This document shows, one piece after another, positions 1-11,235 of a stretch of 64,000 nt of DNA. Origin of the DNA: Corella eumyota. Its lineage: Eukaryota; Chordata; Ascidiacea; Phlebobranchia; Corellidae. A program made the translations under genes and the position numbers. Below the pieces are notes generated by a model. That model saw nothing but the letters and a program-made list of their open reading frames with translations. It did not search any database and was not told the origin of the DNA. Every line of letters begins with the position of its first letter. Position 1 is the first letter of the stretch. The DNA is taken from contig OY720098.1 of the NCBI GenBank assembly GCA_963082875.1, positions 2,170,001 to 2,234,000 of the forward strand, given 5' to 3'.

Positions 1-192
1 TATAACCGGTATGAACTCCTGCTGAGCCAGCACTTAATCAGCAGAATAATTATCGGGCAATTATTATTTATATAATATCCCAAACTGCCACAGGCAACTT
101 GAGACTGGGTCAGAGTAACTTATGTTACTCTATGTTTAAGTCGCGCATTCGACTTTCGCACATCAAAAATAAAGATATATACAAAAAAAAAA
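1..192 (+). mobile_element. tRNA-derived SINE (SINE-A), cut by window edge
   Basis: The body and tail of the main SINE family: the segment from ACGGTATGAACTCCTGCTGA-like sequence through CTGCCACAGGCAACT to AAAGATATATAC plus poly(A). The tRNA-like head lies to the left of the window. It sits in an intron of the FKBP gene, antisense to it. Confidence 0.85.
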
Positions 193-506
193 ATTGCTAA
201 TACTTCTATGCTAAGACATAGGCAGTCAAAACTTTATTTTATTTAAACATTTTAAGCCATAACAAGCTGTAATGTAGGTTTAAAACTTAATTTAATACCT
301 AAGATTAAAAACAACATGGAAAACAAAAGCAAAATAAAGGAAAAGATTAATCTAAAGTCTTTATTTTAAGGTGACATTATTAACAATAAGAAGCCAATTT
401 TCATCACAAAATATCTAATCCAATTCTTTACTTATACTCTTAAAAAATAAGATTTAAAGTATCAAAATTAAAAAACTAATTTTTAATAATTTTTTTTTAA
501 ACTTAC

Positions 507-3237
507 CGTCACCCTTCTCTCCATATGCTTTATGTGGGGGTATAATAATTGTTCTTCTCTCTCCCATGCAAACCCCAATCAACCCCTCATCCATTCCCGT
601 AATTACCCAGCCTTGCCCCACATAAGTATCATAGGTTGAATCCTCTTCATAACTAAAAAAAACATTGAAAAATAAATTTAAATTTTTAAACCAAACAATT
701 TTAAAATTTAAATATAATTCCTTTTTCGTCGTGTTTTTTACTCTTAATATCAAAAAGACAAGTTTACAGCTTTAACAAAGAATAACATTTACTACACTGA
801 CTTAGTCTTAAGTTGATTTTGGAAGTTTGAGATATTTTTGAACTTAAGTAACTGACAATCATTCTGATGATTGGTTTTTGGAACAGCATGAGTTTGTGAT
901 ATTTAAAGCTGTGAGGATTAAACCCTAGAACTTCTCTATTAAAACCAAAAGCACTAACCATGACACAATGCCAGTGTTTTCTTAAATTTTAATAAACAAC
1001 CGGATAGTTGACTTTGCAATTCAACATAATAATAATAGTTCAAAAAATTAACGAAAAAATTTGATGATGGAACTTACCTGGAATGAAATGGTTTTCCATT
1101 TAATAAAGTTCCATTATAATGATATCTCACGTAATCTGTTGCTTCTAATGTCCTGCTGCAATCTTCTGGTATGTAAGTAGAAGTCACCTAAAAGATTAAA
1201 AATAAATTTATCCTTGATGTTATAATGTCAAAATTTTGATTGTTTTGTGCTTGGCAGAGGAAAATACATTTCTATTAAATATCATATCCGTATATTTTTA
1301 CATGATAATAGTAAGGTTCTAATGCAAGACCTTGTATGAAATGCTCAGTGCTTTAATGCACAATGCAATAACCATGACTTTATACAAATAAAAACTTTAT
1401 ATTTATAAATAATTTTGCTACTTTATCAAAAAAAATTCTTATATATGTACCTCTATGTCATCATTTTCATTCCAGATATCCAACAAAACAAAATTAAATA
1501 AAATTGTCGCGTTTCCTGGAATCTCACCATCCTCTGTTTAAATAAAACAATTTTTAACAAAATGTTTACACTATTTTCTTATCTAACTTTATTCGCGCAT
1601 AGGAATTTAAAAATATTGTATTTAATGATTTTTACATTGAATATATATAATTTATGTCCGCCAGTATTATCACAAACATATTTTTATTAAATAAACGCTT
1701 ATACAACTTTTTTTTTTAATAAAAATTTATATTTTGTAAAAAATATTATTTTGTAAAAAATTTATATTTTGTAAAAAATTTATATTTTGTAAAAAATTTA
1801 TATTTTGTAAAAAATAACGTTAAGCAGGTGGTAATAATGGTATTTTCAAGCATAAAATGTTTTTTAATAATAAGTTAGTGATCTAAAACCCATTGCTGGC
1901 AAAATGGCATTTTCAGGCATATGATATCAGGTTTTAGGTAAATACCTATTCTTAAAATTTTTTTTGTAATTTTTCAGTAATCCAAGAAAAACTCACCAGT
2001 GCCTTCCTCTCCATAGGCTAAATGAGGAGGGATTCGAACAATCCTGTGTTCGTTGATGCACATCCCGATCAATGCTGCATCCATCCCAGAAATCAACCAA
2101 CCAGAACCAACATAGGTGCCATAACTATTTCCTCGATCATAACTAAAAAATTAATAAAAAATTTTCATTTTAATGGTATACATAATACATATAAATTTAT
2201 ATGGTATAAAATAAAAAGCAAAGAGATAAATATTTAAAACAAATTTAACTTTTATTTATTAACCCAAAAATAAATGTGGCAAAGCTTTTGTTACAAATAA
2301 ACCAAAAATACAGAAAAGCATACCAAAATACCAAAAAAAAAAAAATACAAAAAACATACCAAAATACCAAAGAAAAAAATACCAAAAAACATACCAAAAT
2401 ACCAAAGAAAAAAATACCAAAAAAAAGACAAAATACCCAAAAAAATTAGTTTAAAAGGAAAACTTTACTAAAAACCTAAATTTAATTGTTATACCATAAT
2501 GTACCAAACAATCTTAATGTGAACATTTATCTATTAAAATAAGATTTAATTATATATTTTTATTTATATATATAACTAAAATAAACAATAAAAAAAAACT
2601 TACCTAGAATCAAAGTACGTTCCATCTTCCAACATCCCATAATAATGATAACGAACAAAATCCCCCTTTTCTACTTTTCGAGGACAACTTTTCGGTAAAA
2701 GTAAAACTTTTATTTCAACCTAAAAAAGATTTAAAATTTTTTTTTTATTAATATTGTTTAAATTACATAAATATATACAATTTTAAAATAATCAAGTAAA
2801 ATGATTTGCTTTAATTTTTGATTATATATTTTTAGAATTTATATTTATATAATCCCCACTGATCTCACGCTGTAGCGCCCTTGAGTAAGGCGCTATAAAC
2901 GGTATGAACTCCTGCTGAGCCAGCACTTAATCAGCAGAATAATTATCGAGCAATTATAATCCATAATATCCCAAACTGCCACAGGCAACTCGAGACTGGG
3001 TGGAAGTAACTGATGTTACTATATGTTTAAATCGCGCATTCGACTTTCCCACATCGAGGTTAAAGATATATACAAAAAAATAAATATATATACAATTTTT
3101 TTGAAATAAGATCAAAAGTTTATAAAAATAATTATATCACATAATTTATTAAAATGTTAACTTACATCTTGCAATTCTTCTTGTGTTGCAATATTTAAAA
3201 CAATCAAAAAATTTGCAAGACACAAAATAAATTTCAT
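507..3237 (-). CDS. FKBP9/10-type ER peptidyl-prolyl isomerase, 5' part
   Basis: Secretory-pathway FKBP that isomerises X-Pro bonds in ER client proteins such as collagens. Six minus-strand exons fit in frame: 3237-3166 (Met plus signal peptide [17 protein letters not shown]), 2719-2604, 2142-1997, 1533-1451, 1187-1078 and 652-507. They encode one complete FKBP domain ([19 protein letters not shown], then [28 protein letters not shown], ending [15 protein letters not shown]) and most of a second ([45 protein letters not shown]). The exon pattern repeats with the same phases in both domains, as expected for domain duplication. The last donor (507) has no partner in the window, so further domains lie to the left. 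Four-domain FKBP9 and FKBP10 are the closest relatives I recall; I cannot choose between them. Confidence 0.88.
1725..1814. repeat. 18-bp tandem repeat
   Basis: Five near-identical units of TTTATATTTTGTAAAAAA in an FKBP intron; the second unit is slightly divergent. Confidence 0.85.
2312..2440. repeat. A-rich tandem repeat (ACCAAAATACCAAAG units)
   Basis: About three units of roughly 40 bp built from CATACCAAAATACCAAAG and runs of A, inside an FKBP intron. Confidence 0.8.
2851..3085 (+). mobile_element. SINE-A, 5'-truncated
   Basis: Begins inside the tRNA-like head just after the B box (AATCCCCACTGATCTCACGC) and runs to AAAGATATATAC plus poly(A). Truncated at its 5' end, which is usual for LINE-mobilised SINEs. 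It lies in the first intron of the FKBP gene. Confidence 0.88.
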
Positions 3238-4065
3238 TTTAAAATTACCAATTACAATACTATATCTATTTCAAAAATATTAATTAAAAAATTGATAAAA
3301 ATTAGTTGTTTTATTATGTGATCATTAGATTTTTATTGTTATATCTAAATACGGTATAAAGTTTATTTACAAATCTAATTTTAATTACATTTAACTGATC
3401 AGCTGATTATATAATTAAAACTAAAAAAATCTCACATTTTCACGTGAATATTTTTAAAGAATAAACTCCCAAAAAACCCAAATTTATTCTAAACACAAAA
3501 AGTTCCACGTTGCAGTCTGGTTAACTACCAATTTTCTCTGTGAACTAAACGCCAGGAAACCAAATAAAAATGTTGCCCCATATAATTGTGAAGCCGGCAT
3601 TTCGCACTTAAGCGTGAAATTGGCTCGACTGGAAAACCGCACGTGGTTATCCAGCCAAGCGATACAAACAAAATACAAGTTTTTATTTATTTTACAGTTT
3701 ATCCTCAGCGTAAAGTCTATTATATATCCTAAATATATTTTTATTCTAGTATTTGTGCAAAAAATAACATTTGTTTTTTGGTTTATGATAAGTTAAATAT
3801 AAGCTTACTTAACTTATGTGGTTAATTTTACTGTAACTAGATAAAAAAGTATTTCTAGACTAATTTGCGTCGCCTTTATTTTTGTTTACTTATGTTTTTT
3901 CGCACGAACTTGATTCTGGTTTATTTGTTTTAAATTAAATTTAAATTGTAAAATAAAAACGCTAAAATTTAAACAATTTTCAATCGAACCGAGGACGAAA
4001 AAAGTTAGAATTTATAAAAATATTTTAAACAACCTTGGGTTTGTGTTTTACGATAGACCAAAACC
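3238..4065. other. Intergenic, no gene seen
   Basis: Upstream region of the FKBP gene. Short ORFs here (60-64 codons on both strands around 3484-3796) lack family resemblance and splice partners. The 5' UTR and promoter of the FKBP gene should lie within the first few hundred bases, but no TATA box stands out from the AT-rich background. Confidence 0.6.
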
Positions 4066-4413
4066 CAGATGCAGCTATTTAAAACTACCATAAGCAACTT
4101 TAGACTGGGTACTATAAATTATATGTTTAGGCTGTAGAGTTAACTTTCTTACATTTAAAAAGGCCAACGGCTTAAACAAAGAGTAACATTTGTTACTTCG
4201 ACCCAGTCTCAAGATTTTGCAAAATTAGTATTTTGTTAATTATAATTGCTTGATAAATAACATGCAAATTTGTTTTTGGGCCAGCAGAAGTTTATACCGT
4301 TTACAGCGCCTTACTTAAAAACGATACAACATTCAATAAAGAAAAATTAAATTCAGGACCTCACGTAGTACAACAAGGCTTTAACGACTACACCACGCTG
4401 CCGGTATTAAAGA
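4066..4413. mobile_element. Two degenerate SINE-A remnants, opposite orientation
   Basis: 4066-4165 is a decayed plus-strand tail (ACTACCATAAGCAACTTTAG, ACTGGGTA, TTTCTTACAT). 4172-4413 is a decayed minus-strand copy that keeps the ACCACGCTGCCGG head end. Both are much more diverged than most copies in the window, so they belong to an older wave. Confidence 0.7.
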
Positions 4414-4440
4414 TATATCAGTATATAAAAAGCTTAATTA

Positions 4441-5760
4441 CCGTAGTTCGACCTTGGGCCTAAATAACTACACCAACACACGTATTTAGGTTACAAATTT
4501 TATCGTTTTTTTTATATCAAAAATGAATAAATGTTAAATAAATATCACCTATGTTTATTCAACCAACAAATTTTGATTTTGATTAAAGTGGCCTTGGAAT
4601 CGTTCAGCGTCTGATTACGTATTGATTGCTATTACGTCACAGTAGTCGTTTGTTATAGGGGGGATTTTTTTTAAATCACAACTAATAAAAAATTTAAATT
4701 TAGGTAAAAATTTAAATATACTTTTTAAAGTTTCTGTATTGTTATTTCTGCGTCAAAATAGTTTACACAACTATAAATAACTCTTAACTTTGTATACTTA
4801 GCAACGCAAAGTCATCAAAAAATGAAAAAAACTTAAAAACTTGGTCCGGGCAAAATAATAAAATTTATTGTTTTAGTTTCTGGTTTGGAGAATCAATTTA
4901 AAAAAATATAAAATAAGTAATGACGCAACGTTACGTCTACGATACGCGAGTTTAATTGGTGTTAAGTTACCCCAATCTAAAGATAACAAATTAGCTTATA
5001 ACAATAAGTTTTTGGTCTTTGTTTACTTAATGATTTGTGACTTTTTAGATTGAAACTTTTAACTTAAAAAAGAGAAATAACTTTAAAAAAATTTAAGCTT
5101 TTGTTTACCCCAACCCAGTCCCAAGTTGTACAAGTTAAGGAGTTTAGGATATTATTTACCTTATGATATTACCCCAACCCGGTCTCAAGTTTAGGATATT
5201 ATGGGCCTTTTGAAATTAAACCAACCCAGTTTTAGTATATAAATAACTTACTGACCTTGAATATTTATTGAGCAATTAAAAACTTGTTCATTAAAACAAC
5301 CAAATTTTATATTAAAATCAATTATATTGCGTCATATGATCCAGTACTAGTAGTTAATGGTTTTGTGATTTTAATTCACTCGTTAACTATTTAAAGAGCA
5401 TTGTATTGGCCGCCCAATTTTCTTATGACGCAATATTACCACCATACGTGACGTCACTATTTTATTTAGGTTATAAAATCAGTTAAACTGAATTAGTATG
5501 ACCTTCATTTTAAAGAACATAACGTATGGGTAATATTAAAACAAACTATTAAACTCGGTGTTAGACCACGAATTATGTCAATAATATTGATTAAAATGGA
5601 ATATACAAATATAATTTTACGTCAGAAAAAATGGCTTGATTTTGTTTCAAACAATTGCAGCATTTTACTTAATTGAAAATACGCAAATTCAGCAGCATTT
5701 ACAAACCTGCTAAGGGTATGTTAACATTAAGAGTGCTTCTTTGTTTTATCATTTATAAAG
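4441..5760. other. Intergenic; isolated pre-minisatellite units
   Basis: No coding signal. Two isolated, diverged copies of the motif later amplified as a 56-bp minisatellite occur at about 5106-5230 (ACCCCAACCCAGTCCCAAGT and a following shorter unit). A CRE-like octamer TGACGTCA lies at 5449-5456. Confidence 0.55.
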
Positions 5761-5769
5761 TTTTAACAT

Positions 5770-6456
5770 ATTGACTAATTTGTAAGTTGTATAAGTTGAC
5801 CTTATACGATATTACCTCAACCCAGTCTTAAGTTGTACAAGTTCACGATATTATTGACCTCATAATATAACCCTAACCCAGTCCCAAGTTGTACAAGTTT
5901 AAAATATTATTGGCCTCATAATATTCCCCCAACCCAGTCACAAGTTGTACAAGTTTAAAATATTATTGGCCTCATAATATTCCCCCAACCCAGTCCCAAG
6001 TTGTACAAGTTTAAGATATTATTGTCCTCGTGATATTACCCCGACCCAGTCTCAAGTTGTACAAGTTTAAAATATTATTTACCCCATGATTTTACCCCAA
6101 CCCAGCCCCAAGTTGTACAAGTTTAAAATATTATTGACCTCATGATATTACCCCAACCCAGTCCCAAGTTGTACAAGTTTAAAATATTATTGGCCTCATA
6201 ATATTCCCCCAACCCAGTCCCAAGTTGTACAAGTTTAAAATATTATTGACCTCCTGATATTATCCCAACCCAGCCTCAAGTTGTACAAGTTTAAAATATT
6301 ATTGACCTCATGATATTACCCCAACCCAGTCCCAAGTTGTACAAGTTTAAAATATTATTGGCCTCATAATATTCCCCCAACCCAGTCCCAAGTTGTACAA
6401 GTTTAAGATATTATTGACCTCATGATATTACCCCGACCCAGTCTCAAGTTGTATAA
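5770..6456. repeat. 56-bp minisatellite, 12 units
   Basis: Anchor motif CCCAGTC(T/C)CAAGTTGTAC recurs at 5821, 5877, 5933, 5989, 6045, 6101, 6157, 6213, 6269, 6325, 6381 and 6437, an exact 56-bp period, with a decayed unit before the first. Each unit continues AAGTTTAAAATATTATTG(A/G)CCTCATGATATTACCCC. Units differ by a few point changes. The unit resembles the reverse complement of the SINE-A body (ACCCAGTCTCGAGTTG ... GGATATTATAGATTATAATT), suggesting amplification from part of a SINE. Confidence 0.95.
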
Positions 6457-6771
6457 ATTTTCAGATATAACTCAAATTATCAATGTAACCTACGTCATTA
6501 AATATCACAGATTTTTAGCAAAATATTTACTTACTATATTTTTGTTTTGTTTTATTAGTTGCAGTATCGAACTAACATTTAAAAATAATTTTCCACACTC
6601 GAAATTTTCCTTAAAATAATTTCCCACGACCATTTTCTCCCAAAAAAATCGATTTTGAAATAAAAATATGACATCAAAAATTGGTAACAACCACTACATT
6701 AAAGTTATTTTTAATTCGGCAAACACAGAAAAGTGACGATTCCTACTATTATGTAATTATTATGATAATTA

Positions 6772-6930
6772 TGACGTCATAAAATATCGATATTTATTGC
6801 TGAATAATAATCAGTAATAAATTATAACAGAAAGTAAGGGATAAAAAATTTACTTGATACAGGGGGTTGGTTTTACGTTAAGTTCCGGGGTATATAGATT
6901 TTAGTCGTCTATTCCTTGTTTGTGACGTCA
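6772..6930. promoter_or_regulatory. Two CRE-like palindromes upstream of the cytokine-like gene
   Basis: Perfect TGACGTCA octamers at 6772-6779 and 6923-6930, the binding consensus for CREB/ATF bZIP factors, 456 and 305 bp upstream of the TATA box at 7228. Function is inferred only from sequence and position. Confidence 0.4.
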
Positions 6931-7227
6931 CCTTTACTATTATGATTCATCAAATCGCAACGCAAAAAGGAATTTTTATAGTCGTAAAGAATTTGAGGAA
7001 CGAAATTAGGTGATAAGTTCAATAAACAAACCAATCAACATTATGATGCTGTGTTTAAATTTACCATGGAATTACCGATATTAAGACCGCTTGCTATTTG
7101 TTTACTTTTTAGTATGTGGTTTTTACCACGTCTTAAATTCGGTTCTCAAATCAAAAGAAAAGAAAAAGGCAAAAATTTTTGGTGATAAAGCATTGCGTTG
7201 CTTCAAATTAAAAATAAATTCGAACTC

Positions 7228-7234
7228 TATATAA
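7228..7234 (+). promoter_or_regulatory. TATA box of cytokine-like gene
   Basis: TATATAA in CTATATAAACGC, 79 bp upstream of the start codon at 7307. A start site about 30 bp downstream, near 7258, would give a 5' UTR of about 50 nt. Confidence 0.6.
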
Positions 7235-7306
7235 ACGCAACAAAATGCTTGAAAATTATCATTCAAGAATTTCTTACTACTACGGATTCAACAAGAAGGA
7301 ATTAAA

Positions 7307-8659
7307 ATGGCAAACACTTTAAACGTCTCGCTAAATATCGCGTCAGTACTGGTGTTATTTATTGTGTTACAATTGAGGTACAGTACCGCTATCCCTTTAC
7401 ATAAATACGCGACCAGAACCAGCCCCTCTTCGTTAGAAATTAAAGAAATATTAAGAACAGCAAGAACGACTGTTGGTGCTGCATTAAACAACTACGTAAG
7501 TAAATTTAAATATAAATAACATTTTTAAATGCATATTAAATATATTAAAAAGCTTTAGATTTAAAATTTTTAGGCATTATTAACCTAAAACTTTGATGAA
7601 AATTGGTTATATAGTTAATTAAACCTCCTAATTCACAGATTGAGGATAGAATGCGATGCACAAGCATAGAAGAATGTCGAACTTATTCAACTAGCTTAAG
7701 ATTAACTAACCTTCCACTTAATATAATGGAGTTGCCAGAGGTAATTACACAAACGTTTATAAGTTAATATATAAATTTAAAATTAAAAAATAATTAACGA
7801 AAAAGTCCGTATTTATTGGTAAGAGGTTCTGGGTTCGATTACCACTAGCACCAAATCACTGTAGTGCTAATTTTAACGTGAAAAATATTGCTGGAATCAA
7901 TCTATAAATAAACCAAAAAATAAAGCTTAGCCTTATTATAAAAATATTAACAAATTGTTCCTTTATTTTTTAGAATAATGAAAACTGGCAGTCAGTATTC
8001 GAAGAAAACTTAAACGGTCTCCAAGACTTTAACTACTTTCTTCAAAATATATTCGCAAGTTTAATACAAGAACCTTACTTAGCAGAAAGTACCGCTACTG
8101 ACATGCTAACTGATGCCACGCATTTGTTTCAACAGTTTATGGCAAAAATTCAACTAAACGTAAGTATATGAAACTGCAATAAAAAACTAATAAAGCATAT
8201 TTAAAGTACGTTAAATATATATAGAATGTTAAACATAACAAATAATATATAAAAGTTACCCCTAGAATAGTGATATTGATAAAATAATTAAATGTTATAA
8301 GATTCTTACATTATTCAATATTTTATAGAGTTTTAAATAGAGATAATAGTAACGTACTGATAGTGTAGTAAATTTTGGTAATTATAGGCAACTGAATTTT
8401 TAAACATTTTTTAATTTAAATTTTTTTGCAGTTAAAAGAAACTTATTGTCGTGACATCATCATTGCACCTTTAAGTTCCTACCCTCCTTGTAAAATCTGC
8501 AAAAATAAAGTTTTACCGAGCCGACATTTGGAAATTGTAAGAGATTATCAATTTCTAATGCAGCTACATGAATATTTGGGCGAATTTATGGGTTTTTACA
8601 ACAGGTTTTTAATAAGTATTCCTATCTCTAATTCGTGTGTATCTACAATTGAAAACTAA
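7307..8659 (+). CDS. Secreted helical-cytokine-like protein (IL-6/G-CSF type candidate)
   Basis: Four exons, all with canonical GT-AG borders and all introns in phase 0: 7307-7495, 7639-7740, 7974-8159, 8432-8659; 234 residues. Residues 1-28 are a clear signal peptide (hydrophobic ASVLVLFIVLQL). The mature part is predicted largely helical: helix A about 42-63, an A-B loop with C70 and C76 (C-x5-C), helices B and C in exon 3, and a long amphipathic helix in exon 4 (about 188-219). Exon 3 contains GLQDFNYFL (112-120), matching the G-L-x2-[FY]-x3-L core of the IL-6/G-CSF family signature, though the two cysteines that precede it in vertebrates are absent. Four more cysteines lie in exon 4 (165, 179, 182, 228). 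Exon sizes and phase-0 introns follow the IL-6/G-CSF gene plan. Gene and coding status are fairly secure; the cytokine assignment is inference. Confidence 0.72.
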
Positions 8660-8696
8660 CTGATGTTTTTTTGATATTTTTTTACTTTTTTGTAGT

Positions 8697-8722
8697 TTCT
8701 ATTTATTTATTTTTATTGTGTT
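8697..8722 (+). promoter_or_regulatory. Possible AU-rich element in 3' UTR
   Basis: CTATTTATTTATTTTTATTG, with overlapping ATTTA pentamers and a TTATTTATT nonamer, about 40 nt after the stop codon. Such elements destabilise cytokine mRNAs in vertebrates. The local AT content makes chance occurrence possible. Confidence 0.4.
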
Positions 8723-8773
8723 TTGTTTTGAAAAAATTGACTATTTTTCGTCACCAATTTTTTTCTTATTAAA

Positions 8774-8779
8774 AATAAA
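8774..8779 (+). terminator. Poly(A) signal of cytokine-like gene
   Basis: AATAAA 115 nt downstream of the stop codon, followed by a T-rich stretch. It would give a short 3' UTR containing the AU-rich element. Confidence 0.6.
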
Positions 8780-8789
8780 GTTCTGCCTT

Positions 8790-9556
8790 CTAAATGGTTT
8801 TTATATTATTTTAAAGTAAATTAAAACAACAATTAAGTATCAGATAGTTTAAGTACTGAATTTAAAAGCCTTAAGTTGTATGTACAAGTTTTAATATGAT
8901 TTACAAAAAGCAAGAAATGGTTGAAATTAAGGTTTTGATATGATCTAAATACAAAATTCTTAGAAATAGCTAAGGGATATTATGAGGTTAGAAAAGGCCA
9001 ATAACAGGTTAATTAGCATAACAAAAATGCACTACGAAAAATTTTCAAAATGTTTTGAAACCGCGTTTTTTTTAAAATTCTGTGTAAAAAATATCAACAG
9101 ATGCTATCTCGTATAGAACAGCAACTTTTTGTTTGCAATAACGTGTTCACACCAGCGCTAAGCGATCACGAAAAAGCCATCAAAATCTTAGCCTGGATTT
9201 AAGTTAAATTATCGGATTATATTTTGATAAACAAATATAATTTGAAGCCCTCCTACATTTTGCATTTTTCTATTTTTGTTTTGAGCTATTTATAACTTCG
9301 TAAATATATATAAATATATTTATAGATTGCAATAACTTTACATAGATTAAAAAACTAACTATTTATTTAAATTAATATTAAGAACGTTAATGTTTAATTT
9401 TACTATTTTTTTTTAAATTTTATACTAATAAAAAATATAATAAAAGTAAGTATTATATTTAAAATATGACTTTTAAAACACAAATAATCTATAAAAAAAT
9501 TATATGTAAGTGCTTTTTGATTTAAAAACCAATTAAAAACTAATAAACATAACATC
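8790..9556. other. Intergenic, nothing recognised
   Basis: AT-rich sequence without coding potential or a recognised repeat. Confidence 0.5.
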
Positions 9557-10018
9557 CGGGGAACGAATTACGGGTTGCTATTCGCTAAAAGCGAAACGTT
9601 TTATACAAATATATTAGAAATAGTTCAAGCAATAATAAAACTTTTTTGTATATTTGTGTATTTTTACGATCTATTTTAAACCAGTTTCACACTAATTCAT
9701 TTATATTAATATAATCCTGCGTAAATGCAAGTTACTATATAAGACATTTAATAACAATAACTTTCCGTGTTTGGCAATGCGTAAATTTTACCCTAGAGTT
9801 CGTTTAATTTTTTAAATACATAACACAGCCTTGAAGTAGTCAAAAATTTGTCGCGAAAAATTATTACCCATTGTTTAACATTACTTTACACTTTAAAAAT
9901 GCCACACAACGCATCAAGTGTTATAAAAAACGAAGATTATGACTTGGACCTAATTATTGCTCTAAAAATGCGACCTCATTTTTAGCGAATCATTTTTTAG
10001 ACGTCAATTCGTTCCCTG
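9557..10018 (+). mobile_element. MITE family M1, copy 1
   Basis: 462-bp element with inverted ends (5' CGGGGAACGAATTA, 3' AATTCGTTCCCTG) and subterminal ATTCGCTAAAAGCGAA-type palindromes. It matches 48861-49370 over its length and encodes no protein. A target duplication is not clear. Confidence 0.8.
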
Positions 10019-10385
10019 ATATTTTATTTGCTTACGTGTTTTGGCGTAAAATTGTGTTTATTTATTTTCCTCTTACAGTAAGATTTTTAACCTTGGGTTG
10101 TGGAACCTTAATCTTCTGTATCTAAAAGCTTAATACATGTACACGTTAATATGCTTTAAATAGATGATGATATAAAATTGCAGGCGAAGTAAACGTGCAG
10201 GCATTTTAAACACAAACAATTTTCAAAAACTATTTTTAGAAATTTGATCTTGTTTTGAAAGCAAAAAAATGATAAAGATCAAAAAATATTGGTAATTCTA
10301 ATAAAATTAAATTGTCGTTTTTTAGATAAATCCATATACTATATAATAAAGCTTGTGGTCAAAGTCCAATTAATTGACCCTACTA

Positions 10386-10667
10386 ATTTTTTTTTCATAT
10401 ATCTTTATTCTCGATGTGGGAAAGTCGAATGCGTGACTTAAACATAGAGTAACATCAGTCACCCCGACCCAGTCTCGAGTTGCCTGTGGCAGTTTGGGAT
10501 ATTATAGATTATAATTGCCCGATAATTATGCTGCTGATTAAGTGCTGGCTCAGCAGGAGTTTATAGCGCCTTACTCAAGAGCGCTACAGTATAAAAACAG
10601 TGGGGATTGAACCCACGACCTTATGAGTGGTGTAGCAAGTGTTTTTACCACTACATCACGCTGCTGA
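10386..10667 (-). mobile_element. SINE-A, near full length
   Basis: Minus-strand copy from the poly(A) end (read as T-run plus ATATATCTTTATTCTCGATG) to the tRNA-like head (ACTACATCACGCTGCTG). It lies between the cytokine-like gene and PDE12. Confidence 0.92.
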
Positions 10668-10680
10668 TTTAAATAAAAAG

Positions 10681-10760
10681 AACTGCCGTTTATGATGCGC
10701 GGGTAAATTATCACAGGCAAATATTAGTTGAAAGTGGCAACCATATTACAACAACTAAAA
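10681..10760 (+). repeat. Dispersed repeat R1
   Basis: Copy of an approximately 85-bp motif with core GGTAAATTATC...GCAAATATTAGTTGAAAGT, also seen at 19166-19262, 26636-26745 (minus), 44296-44386 and 46724-46806 (minus). Family unknown; no inverted ends seen. Confidence 0.6.
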
Positions 10761-11235
10761 AAAATAGTCTTCATTATTTAAATCACATATTTATAAATGA
10801 CTAATAGGTAATAGAATTATTATTAATAAATTCGACCTCCTTATATTTAATAATGCAAAAAACGTGCAAATTAGAAGTAATTTTGTGGTGGATAGCTGAG
10901 CTTGTATATTCGAATCGTGATACACTGAAATACTATAATCAAATAATAACCAACATAACAAGAAAAGGGGAATACCCGAATATTTTGCATTGAATTATAG
11001 CTGGGTTATATTTTGTTTTAAATTTTTATTTAATAACGTAAAAAATTGAAAGTAGTCTAAAAAACACAAAATTTTAATTAAATATGAAATAAGCATAAAA
11101 CGCAAATGCCGGTAGCAGGAATCGAACGCTAAACCTTTAAAAAACAACGAACGCCGTCGGTTGGAATCAAACTGCAGACTCCAAGTCAAAAACAAGAGTT
11201 TAGAACCCTTCAACTAATTTATGACGTCATAATAG

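Noticed and set aside
3484-3796. Two overlapping 60-64-codon frames on opposite strands
   Set aside because: Short, no homology, no splice context; within expectation for this much sequence.
5770-6456. CRISPR-like array
   Set aside because: Units are contiguous 56-bp direct repeats without unique spacers, in a eukaryotic genome: a minisatellite.
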